Below are positions 26,374 through 34,771 of a stretch of DNA of 64,000 bases, piece after piece (the first letter of the stretch is position 1; every line of letters starts with the position of its first letter). The translations under genes and the position numbers were made by a program. The notes under the pieces are model-generated. The model saw only the letters and a list, made by a program, of their open reading frames with translations. It did not search any database and had not been told where the DNA came from. Source of the DNA: Pseudoramibacter faecis. Its GTDB lineage: Bacteria > Bacillota > Clostridia > Eubacteriales > Eubacteriaceae. The DNA lies in contig NZ_JAYFFI010000001.1 in NCBI RefSeq assembly GCF_036289405.1, forward strand, positions 248,001 through 312,000, read 5' to 3'.

Positions 26374-26417
26374 ATCAAAATAGCCCGTAGGGAATTTTCC
26401 CTACGGGCTATTTTGAT
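26374..26417. terminator. 20-bp perfect inverted repeat, probable bidirectional terminator
   Basis: The arm 26374-26393 is exactly complementary to 26398-26417, with a 4-base loop. The stem has a GC-rich top (AGCCCGTAGGGA) and an AT-rich base (ATCAAAAT). It lies 51 bases downstream of the radical SAM gene (minus), which it may terminate. It is longer and more perfect than most intrinsic terminators in this window. Confidence 0.65.
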
Positions 26418-26468
26418 CTTGGCAGCTCGCTCTTTCTATTGACACCTTGCAGCCTGCTTCCCCGTGGC

Positions 26469-27836
26469 TCAGGATGCCGGATTGAAGTGCCTGAGCCGGT
26501 AATACACGCTTGATTTGGCCATCCTCGACGCCGCGTGCGCGCCGAAGGCTCCCAGCCTGGCCAGCACCGCCAGGCCAAACCGGCGAAAACCGTACGCCTT
26601 TCCGAAAAGCTTTCCGATTTTCCAGCAGGATTTAAAGTCGTAAAACAGCTTGGCGGCCTGATAAAAGGCCTCCTGCAATTCCCACGGCGTCTCGTGTGCC
26701 GGCAGAAAGGTCACATTCATCATGTCGTAATCGCTCCAGCTTTTGCTGATGAGCCGTCCCTCCTGCTGCAGCTGCGCATAAACCGGCGTCCCCGGATAGG
26801 GCGTCAGGATCGCAGGCTGAAGCTGATAAGCCCGTATATCCTTTGCGAACTGCACCCCGGCCTGCATATCCGCCGGCGAATCCTCGTCAAGCCCCAGGAC
26901 GAGACTGACGATCAGGCGGATCCGATGTCTTGCGCAGGCCGCTGCCGCCCTTCGGATATCTTCAATTCGCTGCCCCTTGTGGAGCCGGTCCAGCGCCTTT
27001 TGATTCAGCGATTCGATGCCGATCAGCACCCGCGTTAAATGCGCATCGTGCAGCAGCGTCAAAAGCGCTTCATCCTCTGCCAGATCAGTCCGCCCGAAAA
27101 AGAAGCTTTCTTTGAAGGTAAGCCCTTCCCGGATCATGCGCCGGCAGATTTCCTTGGCCCGTTCCTTATCCGCCGTGAAATTATCGTCCTCGAAATTCAT
27201 GTAGCGAAATCCCATTCGTTTGTACATGCGGATTTCGGCCATTACATTATCGATGCTCCGCCTGCGGTAGGGGGCGAACATTCGCGACGTCGTGCAAAAC
27301 GTGCATCGGAAAGGACAGCCGCGGCTCGAAATCACATTGGCCGCTTCGCAGGGCGTCCTCAAAATGCTGTAATCCGGAAAGGGAACCGTATCCAGGTCTT
27401 CAATCGGAATGCCCCGCACCAGCCGTTCGGTCCTGCGCCCTTCTACCACATCCAGGATGACCTTTTCGCCCTCGCCGACAATCACCTGATCCGCGTGCTG
27501 CAAAGCCTCTTCCGGAAGCGCCGTCGGATGCATGCCGCCCAGGATCACCCTTGCCCGCGTCCTCCGGTGAATCTGATCGGCGAGCGCATATCCGCGGAGT
27601 GCGTTGGACGTCATCAGAGAAAAACAGAAGATGTCCGTATCCTTCAGCAGCCGTCTGAGCGGAACCCGCCCGTTCAATTCTTCATACACCGCCGCATTGT
27701 GTCCCGCGCGCTTTAAAATACCGCCTAAAATCAACGGTCCGGTGATGGCATTGCTCTGCCCGTAAACCTTTCCGCCCCACCGGTAAGCCGGCATTCTCCG
27801 CAAGGCCGTTGCCGGAGTAATAAATACAATGTTCAT
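26469..27836 (-). CDS. B12-binding domain radical SAM protein
   Basis: 455 residues. The N-terminal ~140 residues resemble a cobalamin-binding domain of the radical SAM class B group (ITGPLILGGILKRAGHN and VILGGMHPTALPEEAL). The Fe-S motif SRGCPFRCTFCTTS (CxxxCxxC) is near residue 178, followed by a SPASM-less core with NFEDDNFT and LIGIESLNQ. The C-terminal ~60 residues are basic and hydrophobic. Related proteins carry out methylations, ring contractions or hopanoid-type modifications; the substrate cannot be named. The start is the ATG at 27834-27836 with GGGAGGG upstream. It is divergent from a TetR regulator that probably controls it. Confidence 0.88.
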   Translation of the reverse strand: MNIVFITPATALRRMPAYRWGGKVYGQSNAITGPLILGGILKRAGHNAAVYEELNGRVPLRRLLKDTDIFCFSLMTSNALRGYALADQIHRRTRARVILGGMHPTALPEEALQHADQVIVGEGEKVILDVVEGRRTERLVRGIPIEDLDTVPFPDYSILRTPCEAANVISSRGCPFRCTFCTTSRMFAPYRRRSIDNVMAEIRMYKRMGFRYMNFEDDNFTADKERAKEICRRMIREGLTFKESFFFGRTDLAEDEALLTLLHDAHLTRVLIGIESLNQKALDRLHKGQRIEDIRRAAAACARHRIRLIVSLVLGLDEDSPADMQAGVQFAKDIRAYQLQPAILTPYPGTPVYAQLQQEGRLISKSWSDYDMMNVTFLPAHETPWELQEAFYQAAKLFYDFKSCWKIGKLFGKAYGFRRFGLAVLARLGAFGAHAASRMAKSSVYYRLRHFNPAS

Positions 27837-27872
27837 TTTTATCCCTCCCACAAAACTGTTTTATGCAGACAC

Positions 27873-27914
27873 TTGTATCTATTAAATTATAGCTGTATAA
27901 TTTTTTAAAAACAA
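27873..27914. promoter_or_regulatory. Overlapping divergent promoters with palindromic operator
   Basis: Plus strand: TTGTAT (27873-27878), 17 bases, TATAAT (27896-27901). Minus strand: TTGTTT (27909-27914), 17 bases, TATAAT (27886-27891). Both -10 boxes form the arms of a palindrome, AAATTATAGCTGTATAATTT (27884-27903), 8-bp arms with a 4-base centre. This is a likely TetR operator that would silence both directions at once. Confidence 0.7.
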
Positions 27915-27970
27915 GGAACACTATTGCCGACATTGTATCGTTATGATGACAGAATAGGAGATTTTGTACG

Positions 27971-28555
27971 ATGGACCGCAGAATTTTAAAGACCAAAAAG
28001 AGCTTGAAGGACGCTTTGCATGCGCTGCTGGCACAAAAGCCGCTTGAAAAGATTACCGTGACCGAAATTTGCGATGCGGCCAATACCGCCCGGCTGACCT
28101 TTTACAAATACTACGCCGATAAAACCAATCTTCTGGAGGACTGCTTTCACGACATGCAGATGGAAACCAAGCGGCGCTACGACGTTCTTCAAAAGAACAA
28201 CGCGGACAAATCGTTTCACCAAAGTTTTGTCAATTTGATGGACGCCATCATGGACGTCGCCAGCCGGGACACGGCGACGATCGGCCAATTGTTCTCCAAC
28301 GCCAATACTCTGCATATGTATTATCAATTTTTGATGGACAACCTTGCGCATTTTGAAATGGACAGCGGCCAAAAGGTTCATAGCAAATACGATATGAAGG
28401 CGCTGAATTCCTTTTTAGTCATGGGGCTTTGGGGCTTTGTTTATGCAAACGGCCCCGATTTTGACGAGAAACGCACGCGGCACAATGCCCGGATGCTGAT
28501 CAACGATCTGATTAAAAGCGATCTTTTTAAATCGCCTCCCCGCGCCCGCCGATAA
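27971..28555 (+). CDS. TetR family transcriptional regulator
   Basis: 194 residues. The N-terminal helix-turn-helix contains ITVTEICDAANTARLTFYKYY (about residues 28-48), the TetR signature with a phenylalanine-tyrosine-lysine end. The C-terminal domain resembles the TetR_C group of small Clostridial regulators, in which the ligand is unknown. It is divergent from the radical SAM gene with overlapping promoters and a shared palindrome, indicating autoregulation and control of that gene (inference). TAGGAG precedes the ATG. Confidence 0.9.
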   Translation: MDRRILKTKKSLKDALHALLAQKPLEKITVTEICDAANTARLTFYKYYADKTNLLEDCFHDMQMETKRRYDVLQKNNADKSFHQSFVNLMDAIMDVASRDTATIGQLFSNANTLHMYYQFLMDNLAHFEMDSGQKVHSKYDMKALNSFLVMGLWGFVYANGPDFDEKRTRHNARMLINDLIKSDLFKSPPRARR

Positions 28556-28595
28556 ACCCGACTACGCACCCGACGCGCGGTTTTTTTCATGCCGC

Positions 28596-28620
28596 AAAAA
28601 AGACCACCCATCAGGTGGCC
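28596..28620 (-). terminator. cysK terminator
   Basis: On the minus strand, GGCCACC, a 4-base loop and GGGTGGTC form a stem followed by TTTTTT (complement of 28596-28600 plus one). It lies about 35 bases downstream of the cysK stop; a degenerate copy accompanies the cysK remnant at 26148-26172. Confidence 0.75.
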
Positions 28621-28654
28621 TTTGAGCGCTGACGTATGAATTCGTCTTTAAATC

Positions 28655-29575
28655 TTAGAGCATCGACAGGTAGCGGTCGCCGGTATCCGGGAGCAGCGCG
28701 ACGATGGTCTTACCTTTATTTTCCGGGCGCTTTGCCAGCTGCAGCGCCGCCCAGACGGCGGCCCCGGAGGAGATGCCGGCGAGCACCCCTTCCGTCTTGG
28801 CGATTTTGCGCGTGGTGTCAAACGCGTCGTCGTTTTCGACGGTGATGATTTCGTCATAGATGTCCGTATTCAGGGTATCCGGCACAAAGCCCGCGCCGAT
28901 GCCCTGGATTTTATGCGGTCCGCCGTGGCCTTCGGTGAGCACCGGGGAGCCGGCCGGTTCGACACCGACGATCGTGACGTCCGGCTTTTTCGCTTTCAAA
29001 TATTCGCCAGCACCGGTCAGAGTTCCGCCGGTGCCGATGCCCGCGACGAAGATGTCCACGGCGCCGTCGGTGTCTTCCCAAATTTCCGGACCGGTGGTTT
29101 CACGGTGCGCCTTGGGGTTGGCCGGATTGACGAACTGGCCGGGGACAAAGCTGTCCGGGGTATCCTTCGTCAGCTCTTCCGCCTTAGCGATGGCGCCCTT
29201 CATGCCCGATGCGCCGTCGGTGAGCACCAGCTTCGCGCCGTAATCCTTGAGCAGGTTGCGCCGTTCGACAGACATGGTTTCCGGCATCGTGAGGATGACT
29301 TTGTAGCCCTTGGCCGCGGCCACCGCCGCGAGGCCGATGCCGGTGTTGCCGGAGGTCGGCTCGATGATGGTGGAACCGGGCTTTAACTGGCCCTTGGCCT
29401 CCGCGTCTTCAATCATCGCCTTGGCGATGCGGTCCTTCACGGAGCCGGCCGGATTGAAGTATTCCAGTTTGGCGAGCACTTTGGCGCCGACCTGTTCGGC
29501 CGCTTCGACGCGGGTCAGTTCGAGCAGCGGCGTTTTGCCGACGAGCTCTGTGAAACTTTTGTAAATTTTTGACAT
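28655..29575 (-). CDS. cysK: Cysteine synthase (O-acetylserine sulfhydrylase)
   Basis: 306 residues, full length. PLP enzyme making cysteine from O-acetylserine and sulfide. The PLP lysine is in GSVKDRIAKAM near residue 43, the substrate loop TSGNTGIGLA near residue 70, and the phosphate-binding GIGTGGTLTGAG near residue 175. It follows metY by 71 bases, so sulfur assimilation into cysteine and homocysteine is encoded together. GAGGAG precedes the start ATG. Cystathionine synthase-like proteins share this fold, but the length and motifs favour CysK. Confidence 0.94.
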   Translation of the reverse strand: MSKIYKSFTELVGKTPLLELTRVEAAEQVGAKVLAKLEYFNPAGSVKDRIAKAMIEDAEAKGQLKPGSTIIEPTSGNTGIGLAAVAAAKGYKVILTMPETMSVERRNLLKDYGAKLVLTDGASGMKGAIAKAEELTKDTPDSFVPGQFVNPANPKAHRETTGPEIWEDTDGAVDIFVAGIGTGGTLTGAGEYLKAKKPDVTIVGVEPAGSPVLTEGHGGPHKIQGIGAGFVPDTLNTDIYDEIITVENDDAFDTTRKIAKTEGVLAGISSGAAVWAALQLAKRPENKGKTIVALLPDTGDRYLSML

Positions 29576-29646
29576 GATGTTCTCCTCGATTCAAATAAAT
29601 TTTAAACAATATTATATCATCAACGGATTGGACTGCGGTCGATCGA

Positions 29647-30927
29647 CTATTGAATGGCCACAAACGCAGTGTCGAAGGCTTCGAGCAAGTCGTCGATATT
29701 TTCGATGCCGATGGACAGCCGAATGGTGTTGGGATGGATGCCCTGATCCTCGAGTTCTTCCGCGGTGAGCTGAGAATGCGTGGTGGACGCCGGGTGAATC
29801 ACCAGGGATTTCACGTCGGCCACGTTGGCCAACAGCGAGAAGATCGGCAGGTGATCGATGAATTTCTGCGCCGTCGCCGCGTCCCCTTGGATGTCGAAGG
29901 TGAAGATGGATCCGCCGCCGTTCGGGAAATATTTATCGTAGAATTCGTGGCCCGGCTCCCCTTCGATGGACGGATGGTGCACCGCCGCCACCTGGGGATG
30001 TCTGCTGAGGTAGTCCACGACCTTCAACGCGTTTTCGACGTGGCGTTCCACGCGAATCGACAGGGTTTCAAGCCCCTGCAGGAAGAGAAAAGCGTGGAAG
30101 GGCGACAGGGTCGCGCCCTCATCCCGAAGCAGAATCGCGCGGATATAGGTCACAAAGGCCGCCGGCGCAGTGGCCTGGGCGAAGCTGATGCCGCGGTAGG
30201 ATGGGTTGGGATCCGAAATCCAGGGGTATCGGCCGGAAGCGGCCCAATCGAACTTGCCGCCTTCGACAACGACGCCGCCGATGGCCGTGCCGTGACCGCC
30301 GATAAATTTGGTCGCCGAATGCACGACGATATCCGCGCCCCATTCGAAGGGACGGATCAGGTAAGGGGTGGCAAAGGTGTTATCCACCACCAGCGGCAGA
30401 CTGTGCCTGTGCGCAAGTTTCGCCCAAGCTTCAATATCGATGACGTTGCCGTTGGGGTTGCCCAGGCTCTCGATCAACAGGGCCTTGGTGCTATCGTCAA
30501 TGGCCGCCTCCACCGCGTCGAGATCGTAGGGATCGAGCCATTTGCCGGTGATGCCGTAGTGCGGCAGGGTGTGGGCGAGCAGGTTGTAGGTGCCGCCGTA
30601 AATGGTCTTGGCGGCGACGATGTTCTCGCCCTGCTGGGCCAGCGCCTGAAGGGTGTAGGTGATGGCCGCGGCGCCGGAGGCCGTCGCAATCGCCGCGCTT
30701 CCGCCTTCTAAAGCCGCGATGCGTTTTTCAAAGACATCCTGGGTGGAGTTGGTGAGCCGGCCGTAAATATTGCCGGCATCCTTCAGGCCGAAGCGATCCG
30801 CCGCGTGCCGCGAATCGCGGAAAACATAAGAGGTGGTGGCGTAAATCGGCACCGCTCTGGCGTCCGAGGCCGGATCGGCCTGTTCTTGTCCGACGTGTAA
30901 CTGCAGGGTTTCAAAACGATAAGGCAT
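29647..30927 (-). CDS. metY: O-acetylhomoserine aminocarboxypropyltransferase (sulfhydrylase)
   Basis: 426 residues. PLP enzyme converting O-acetylhomoserine and sulfide to homocysteine. Signatures: YATTSYVF near residue 29, the PLP lysine in VVHSATKFIGGHG near residue 202, and LVIHPASTTHSQL near residue 370, which is typical of MetY. It is preceded by a 42-codon ORF with four cysteine codons and by a strong promoter 200 bases upstream, suggesting control by cysteine supply. AAAGAGAG serves as ribosome binding site. Followed by cysK on the same strand. Confidence 0.94.
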   Translation of the reverse strand: MPYRFETLQLHVGQEQADPASDARAVPIYATTSYVFRDSRHAADRFGLKDAGNIYGRLTNSTQDVFEKRIAALEGGSAAIATASGAAAITYTLQALAQQGENIVAAKTIYGGTYNLLAHTLPHYGITGKWLDPYDLDAVEAAIDDSTKALLIESLGNPNGNVIDIEAWAKLAHRHSLPLVVDNTFATPYLIRPFEWGADIVVHSATKFIGGHGTAIGGVVVEGGKFDWAASGRYPWISDPNPSYRGISFAQATAPAAFVTYIRAILLRDEGATLSPFHAFLFLQGLETLSIRVERHVENALKVVDYLSRHPQVAAVHHPSIEGEPGHEFYDKYFPNGGGSIFTFDIQGDAATAQKFIDHLPIFSLLANVADVKSLVIHPASTTHSQLTAEELEDQGIHPNTIRLSIGIENIDDLLEAFDTAFVAIQ

Positions 30928-30949
30928 TTAATTACTCTCTTTCTTATAT

Positions 30950-31078
30950 TTAAATGATGCATGATTTCTGATTTATCTGTACGGGTTCACGTGAAATGGG
31001 ACAACATCGTCGCCCCTGCCCGCTCATGACGATCGAACACATTCGCCCACTATAAATATTTTTCAAGTCACGTTCCAT
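30950..31078 (-). CDS. 42-residue cysteine-containing leader ORF upstream of metY
   Basis: Starts MERDLKNIYSGRMC, with the central segment MSGQGRRCCPISREP, and ends QKSCII. Four cysteines are present, two adjacent at residues 25-26. The ATG (31076-31078) has TTTTGGAGG eight bases upstream, the best binding site in the leader. Its stop is 22 bases before the metY start. Position, a strong dedicated binding site and cysteine codons suggest a cis-acting leader peptide that senses Cys-tRNA or translation status; a small stand-alone protein is the alternative. No family is recognised. Confidence 0.65.
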   Translation of the reverse strand: MERDLKNIYSGRMCSIVMSGQGRRCCPISREPVQINQKSCII

Positions 31079-31130
31079 CCGGAACCTCCAAAACAAATGA
31101 CCTATCAAACCGATATTTGATGTTGTATTT

Positions 31131-31159
31131 ATATTAAACCTATCTCTCTGCTATGTCAA
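31131..31159 (-). promoter_or_regulatory. Strong sigma-A promoter of the leader-metY-cysK unit
   Basis: On the minus strand, a perfect TTGACA (31154-31159), a 17-base spacer and TAATAT (31131-31136). It lies about 50 bases before the leader ORF start. The remainder of 30928-31287 is leader and terminator sequence. Confidence 0.8.
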
Positions 31160-31224
31160 GTATAAATTTGATTTTTTGATCGCGCCAAATATATTCTTGA
31201 TGGCCCGATCCCGAAACAATGCGC

Positions 31225-31266
31225 AAAAAAACACGCGTCCGACGTCTTTTTAACGCCGCGCGCGTG
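31225..31266 (-). terminator. Terminator after the malolactic/malic enzyme gene
   Basis: On the minus strand, CACGCG pairs with CGCGTG, with an inner paired segment, followed by seven T residues (complement of 31225-31231). Confidence 0.75.
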
Positions 31267-31287
31267 CTGTTTAGGCCACGAGTGATT

Positions 31288-32928
31288 TTATACCAAAGGG
31301 CGATAGACCGGCCGCCAGATCAGACTTTCGACGGCAGCGGTCGCATCGCTTACCGGTCGCCGGTTGAGTCCCTGATCCATGGCGCGCCGAGCAACCGCCT
31401 CAGCGACTGCTTTTGAAAAAACGGTGAGTTCTGACACCGGCGGCAAGATGGCCGCACCTTTTTGATCCGGCTTGAGAAAAGCGCCCAGGGCGTGTGCAGC
31501 GGCAGAAATCATGTCATCCGTCACCAGTCCGGCGTCCACGGCCAAGCTGCCCAGTCCCAGGCCCGGATAGATCAACGCGTTATTGGCCTGCCCAATATCG
31601 TAGGTCACACCGTTATAAACCACCGGATCCGTCGGGATGCCGGTCGCCACCATCGCCCGCCCTCCGGACCAGCGAATCAAATCCTCGGCTTTGGCCTCTG
31701 CCAGTTCCGTGGGGTTACTTAAGGGGAAGATCACCGGATGTGCGCACCACGAGCTCATGCCCCGGACGATTTCTTCCGTGAAAGTCCCCGGCGTCGTCGA
31801 CGTCCCGACGAGGATGCTCGGCCGCACGGCCATCACGGCGGCCGTCAGGGTGTTCAAAGCTTCCGGGTTGGCAAATTCGCTCCGTTTGCGGGCAAAGGGC
31901 TTTTGCTCCGGCGTCAAATCTTTCATGTCGTCAAACAAAAGCCCCGCCTTGTCGACCATGTAAAAGCGGCTGCGCGCCTTTTCTTCGGAAAGCCCCTGTG
32001 CGACCATTTCCTTATAAATGCGTTCGGCAATGCCGGCGCCCGCCGTTCCCGCGCCAAAGCACAGATAAACCTGATCGGTGAGTTTTTCGCCGGTGATCTT
32101 CATGGCGCCGAGAATCCCAGCCAAGGAAATGATGCCGGTGCCCTGGCAATCGTCATTAAATACGGGATAGGTCTTTTGATATTCCCGGAGAATGGCCGCC
32201 GCATTTTCGCGCCCGAAATCTTCAAAGTGCAGATATAATCCCGGGAAAAGTTTTTCCGCCGTCTGCACGAAGGCATCCACGAACTGCCGGTAGGGCGCGC
32301 CCTCGACGCGGCGGTGCCGATTGCCCAGATAAAGCGGGTCCTTGAGCAGCGATTCCCGGTTCGTCCCGCAGTCCAGCACCACCGGCAGCACCGTCGCCGG
32401 ATCAATCCCGGCCGCCGCCGAATACACCATGAGTTTTCCCACTGCGATGTCGACGCCGTTAGCGCCCCAGTCGCCGATACCTAAAATGCCCTCGGCGTCC
32501 GTCACCACGATGAGCCGGATTTTTCGGCCGGCCGCCGCCTGATTGAGCGCCGTCTCGATTTGCTCCGGGCAATCGACGGACAAAAACGCCGCCCCCTGCG
32601 GGTTTGCAAATTGATGGCTGTACTGCTCGATGCTCTCGGCGATCACCGGATCGTAAACGATCGGCATCCACTCGGCCACGTGCTCACCGAAGACCCGGTA
32701 AAAAAGCGTCCGGTTGCTGTTGAAGACCGTCATCAAAAACCGCCGTTTTTCGATGGGCGACACCTTTGCCTGAAACTGCTCGTAGACGCGCCGCGCCTGG
32801 GTTTCGATGTCTTCAATCTGAGGCGGCAAAAGCCCTTCCAGGCCGAAAGCCTTGCGTTCCTCCCGGGTAAAAGCCGTTCCCTTGTTCAAATACGGATTGT
32901 TTAGCACCGCATAGCCTTTTTGATCCAT
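31288..32928 (-). CDS. mleA: Malolactic enzyme or NAD-dependent malic enzyme
   Basis: 546 residues. It resembles lactic acid bacterial malolactic enzyme closely in the middle: VVTDAEGILGIGDWG near residue 148, KLMVYSAAAGIDP near 172, YLHFEDFGREN near 240, NDDCQGTGI near 262, CFGAGTAGAGIAE near 298 and QANNALIYPGLGLG near 460. Malolactic enzyme decarboxylates malate to lactate with bound NAD and manganese; malic enzyme makes pyruvate. The two are hard to separate by motifs. The divergent LysR gene favours the mleR-mleA type arrangement. The start is the ATG at 32926-32928 behind GGAGGT; further in-frame codons upstream lack a binding site. Confidence 0.88.
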   Translation of the reverse strand: MDQKGYAVLNNPYLNKGTAFTREERKAFGLEGLLPPQIEDIETQARRVYEQFQAKVSPIEKRRFLMTVFNSNRTLFYRVFGEHVAEWMPIVYDPVIAESIEQYSHQFANPQGAAFLSVDCPEQIETALNQAAAGRKIRLIVVTDAEGILGIGDWGANGVDIAVGKLMVYSAAAGIDPATVLPVVLDCGTNRESLLKDPLYLGNRHRRVEGAPYRQFVDAFVQTAEKLFPGLYLHFEDFGRENAAAILREYQKTYPVFNDDCQGTGIISLAGILGAMKITGEKLTDQVYLCFGAGTAGAGIAERIYKEMVAQGLSEEKARSRFYMVDKAGLLFDDMKDLTPEQKPFARKRSEFANPEALNTLTAAVMAVRPSILVGTSTTPGTFTEEIVRGMSSWCAHPVIFPLSNPTELAEAKAEDLIRWSGGRAMVATGIPTDPVVYNGVTYDIGQANNALIYPGLGLGSLAVDAGLVTDDMISAAAHALGAFLKPDQKGAAILPPVSELTVFSKAVAEAVARRAMDQGLNRRPVSDATAAVESLIWRPVYRPLV

Positions 32929-33068
32929 CTGCTGACCTCCTCGAATCGGCATTGCCGTTTTTCTCAATGTATCACGACGGCCAAACAATAGTCAAGCTGC
33001 GATCATTTGATAAATATTTTTTATATGATGTGGTAAACTGTTATCATTATTTGCCAGGAGGCGCCCCC

Positions 33069-33959
33069 GTGAATTTCAAGGATATCCAATATTTTCTAAG
33101 CCTGACCGACACGCAAAGCTACACCAAGACCGCCGAGCGCTTTCATATCAGCCAGCCTTCCGTTTCCTATGCCGTCAAGCGGCTCGAACGCGAGCTCGGG
33201 ACCACGCTGTTTCTTCGCAGCCAGTCGCACCGCCGCATCCAATTGACGGACAGCGGCCGCCTTTTCCGCACCTTTGCCCAGCTGGTCGTCGGCGAATACG
33301 CCCACGTTTTAAAGGGCATTGCCCGCCTGAACCACAAGCAGCTGGTTATCGGCCTGCCGAATATGGTCGCCTCGTCCTATATGACTCGCCTGTATCTCGC
33401 CTTTCAGGATTTAAAAATCGCCGATCAAATCGCCTACGTGAACGATTCGTCTCTCAAGCTTTTGAAAAAGATCCTGCGCGGGACGTTGGACATGGCGCTG
33501 ATCAGCACCGTCTCGCCGATCGCCGCTCCCGAGCTGGCCTGTGAAACCCTGTCTGCCAGGGCTTTCGAAATTGCCGTCGCCAGAGATCACCCGCTGGCCG
33601 GGCGAAAAAGCATCACCCTTTCCGAAGCCGCCGACTACCCTTTCTTGTTGTTCAGCCCTGAAAGCCGGCATTATCAGGTTTTTCAGAAGATCATGGCCCG
33701 CAACCACCTGCATCCGACCATCGCGCACCAAAATCGGGACATCACCGTGCTGCACCAGATGGCGGCCGAGCATCTGGGCATTGCTTTTCTCGCGGAGATC
33801 GACCCGCTGACCCGCGCGAACGGCCGGTTGACCTATATCCCCATCGCAGACTCAGACATCCCCGAGCTGACCATCTGCGCGGTCTATCCCAAAGCCGCCA
33901 TCCCTCGGCCCGAGATCCTCGCCGTCTTCCGCAACCTTTTCGGCACCGCAAAAAAATAA
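33069..33959 (+). CDS. LysR family transcriptional regulator
   Basis: 296 residues starting at a GTG (33069-33071) preceded by AGGAGG, which decides against a longer reading from further upstream. N-terminal winged helix: FLSLTDTQSYTKTAERFHIS, then QPSVSYAVKRLERELG (about residues 8-45). The C-terminal effector domain is complete. Divergent from the malolactic/malic enzyme with a 140-base intergenic region, so it is likely its malate-responsive activator, as MleR is in lactic acid bacteria (inference). Confidence 0.9.
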   Translation: MNFKDIQYFLSLTDTQSYTKTAERFHISQPSVSYAVKRLERELGTTLFLRSQSHRRIQLTDSGRLFRTFAQLVVGEYAHVLKGIARLNHKQLVIGLPNMVASSYMTRLYLAFQDLKIADQIAYVNDSSLKLLKKILRGTLDMALISTVSPIAAPELACETLSARAFEIAVARDHPLAGRKSITLSEAADYPFLLFSPESRHYQVFQKIMARNHLHPTIAHQNRDITVLHQMAAEHLGIAFLAEIDPLTRANGRLTYIPIADSDIPELTICAVYPKAAIPRPEILAVFRNLFGTAKK

Positions 33960-33995
33960 CGCAGGATAACCCGCGTTAAATATCTGCCGGGCCGT

Positions 33996-34699
33996 TTATC
34001 CGCGCCGCCACGGCCGAGCGCTGCCGTCCCAGCCCTTCTCGTGCCAATAGGCAAGGTCGGCCGCATTCCAGCCGCGCCTTTGCAAAAACCGCATCAGGTT
34101 AAAAAACGCTTTGGTTTTCATCCCCGGATGCAGATGCTTTTGGTCGCGCTTGATCCTTTGGGCCAGCCGGGTGATCTCGCCTTCGATTTTGGTCTTGCGC
34201 CTGCCGTCGATCTCGGTCCATTTCGTCGCCCGCACGTTCAGGCCCCGGCGATAGGTTTTCGCCACGCCCAAAAAAACGTGCTGTGAGCCATATCCTGCAG
34301 GGTGCTTTTCGTGCCGGATCCCGCCGCCGTGGCAATGCACACCGCCTGCTTGCCAAACATCGCAGCCTCGGGCCGGTGCACCATCCACCGCCAGCCGTAA
34401 TGGTCCAAAAAGGCCTTCATCGCGCCGGTCGCATGGTAGACATAAACCGGGCTCGCGAGGATGATCACATCCGCCGCATCCATCGCCGCCGTGATCGGAG
34501 CGAGTTTCTCGTAGTGCGGGCACAGCGTCTCCGACCGCATAAAGCACGCCGTGCACCCGGTGCAAAAATCGCCGAAATCCCGGGGCAGAAAAAATTCGGT
34601 TATCGTGCCGGCCTCTCCCGCTAATTTTTCGGCCAGCCGCCTTGCGATATGATAGGTCGAGCCGTGATGGCTCTGGCCGTGAATCAGTGCAATTTTCAA
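33996..34699 (-). pseudogene. Flavodoxin-fold NAD(P)H oxidoreductase, broken by a frameshift
   Basis: The N-terminal frame reads IALIHGQSHHGSTYHIARRL, then CTGCTACFMRS (near residue 62), then VIILASPVYVYHATGAMKAF, as in NADPH-dependent FMN reductases of the multimeric flavodoxin group. It then hits a stop just after HSTFFWAW. The neighbouring frame continues with GVAKTYRRGLNVRATKW and about 75 further residues typical of this family. The switch falls at a run of seven T (complement of 34270-34276); one more T would restore a single ~235-residue protein. A TTG at 34697-34699 behind AAGGTGG is the best start. It may be a real inactivation or a sequencing error at the homopolymer. Confidence 0.75.
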
Positions 34700-34739
34700 A
34701 TTGTCCACCTTCTTTTTATTTTGCCGCATCCGGCCAAGC

Positions 34740-34767
34740 AAAAAGCCCCGCCTGTGCAGGGCTTTGA
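34740..34767 (-). terminator. purB terminator
   Basis: On the minus strand, AAAGCCC and GGGGCTTTTT flank a 9-base loop, directly after the purB stop codon. Confidence 0.78.
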
Positions 34768-34771
34768 TTCG

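Noticed and set aside
31288..32928. Part of the citrate/oxaloacetate pathway rather than malate
   Set aside because: The sequence follows malolactic/malic enzymes end to end; no citrate genes are nearby.
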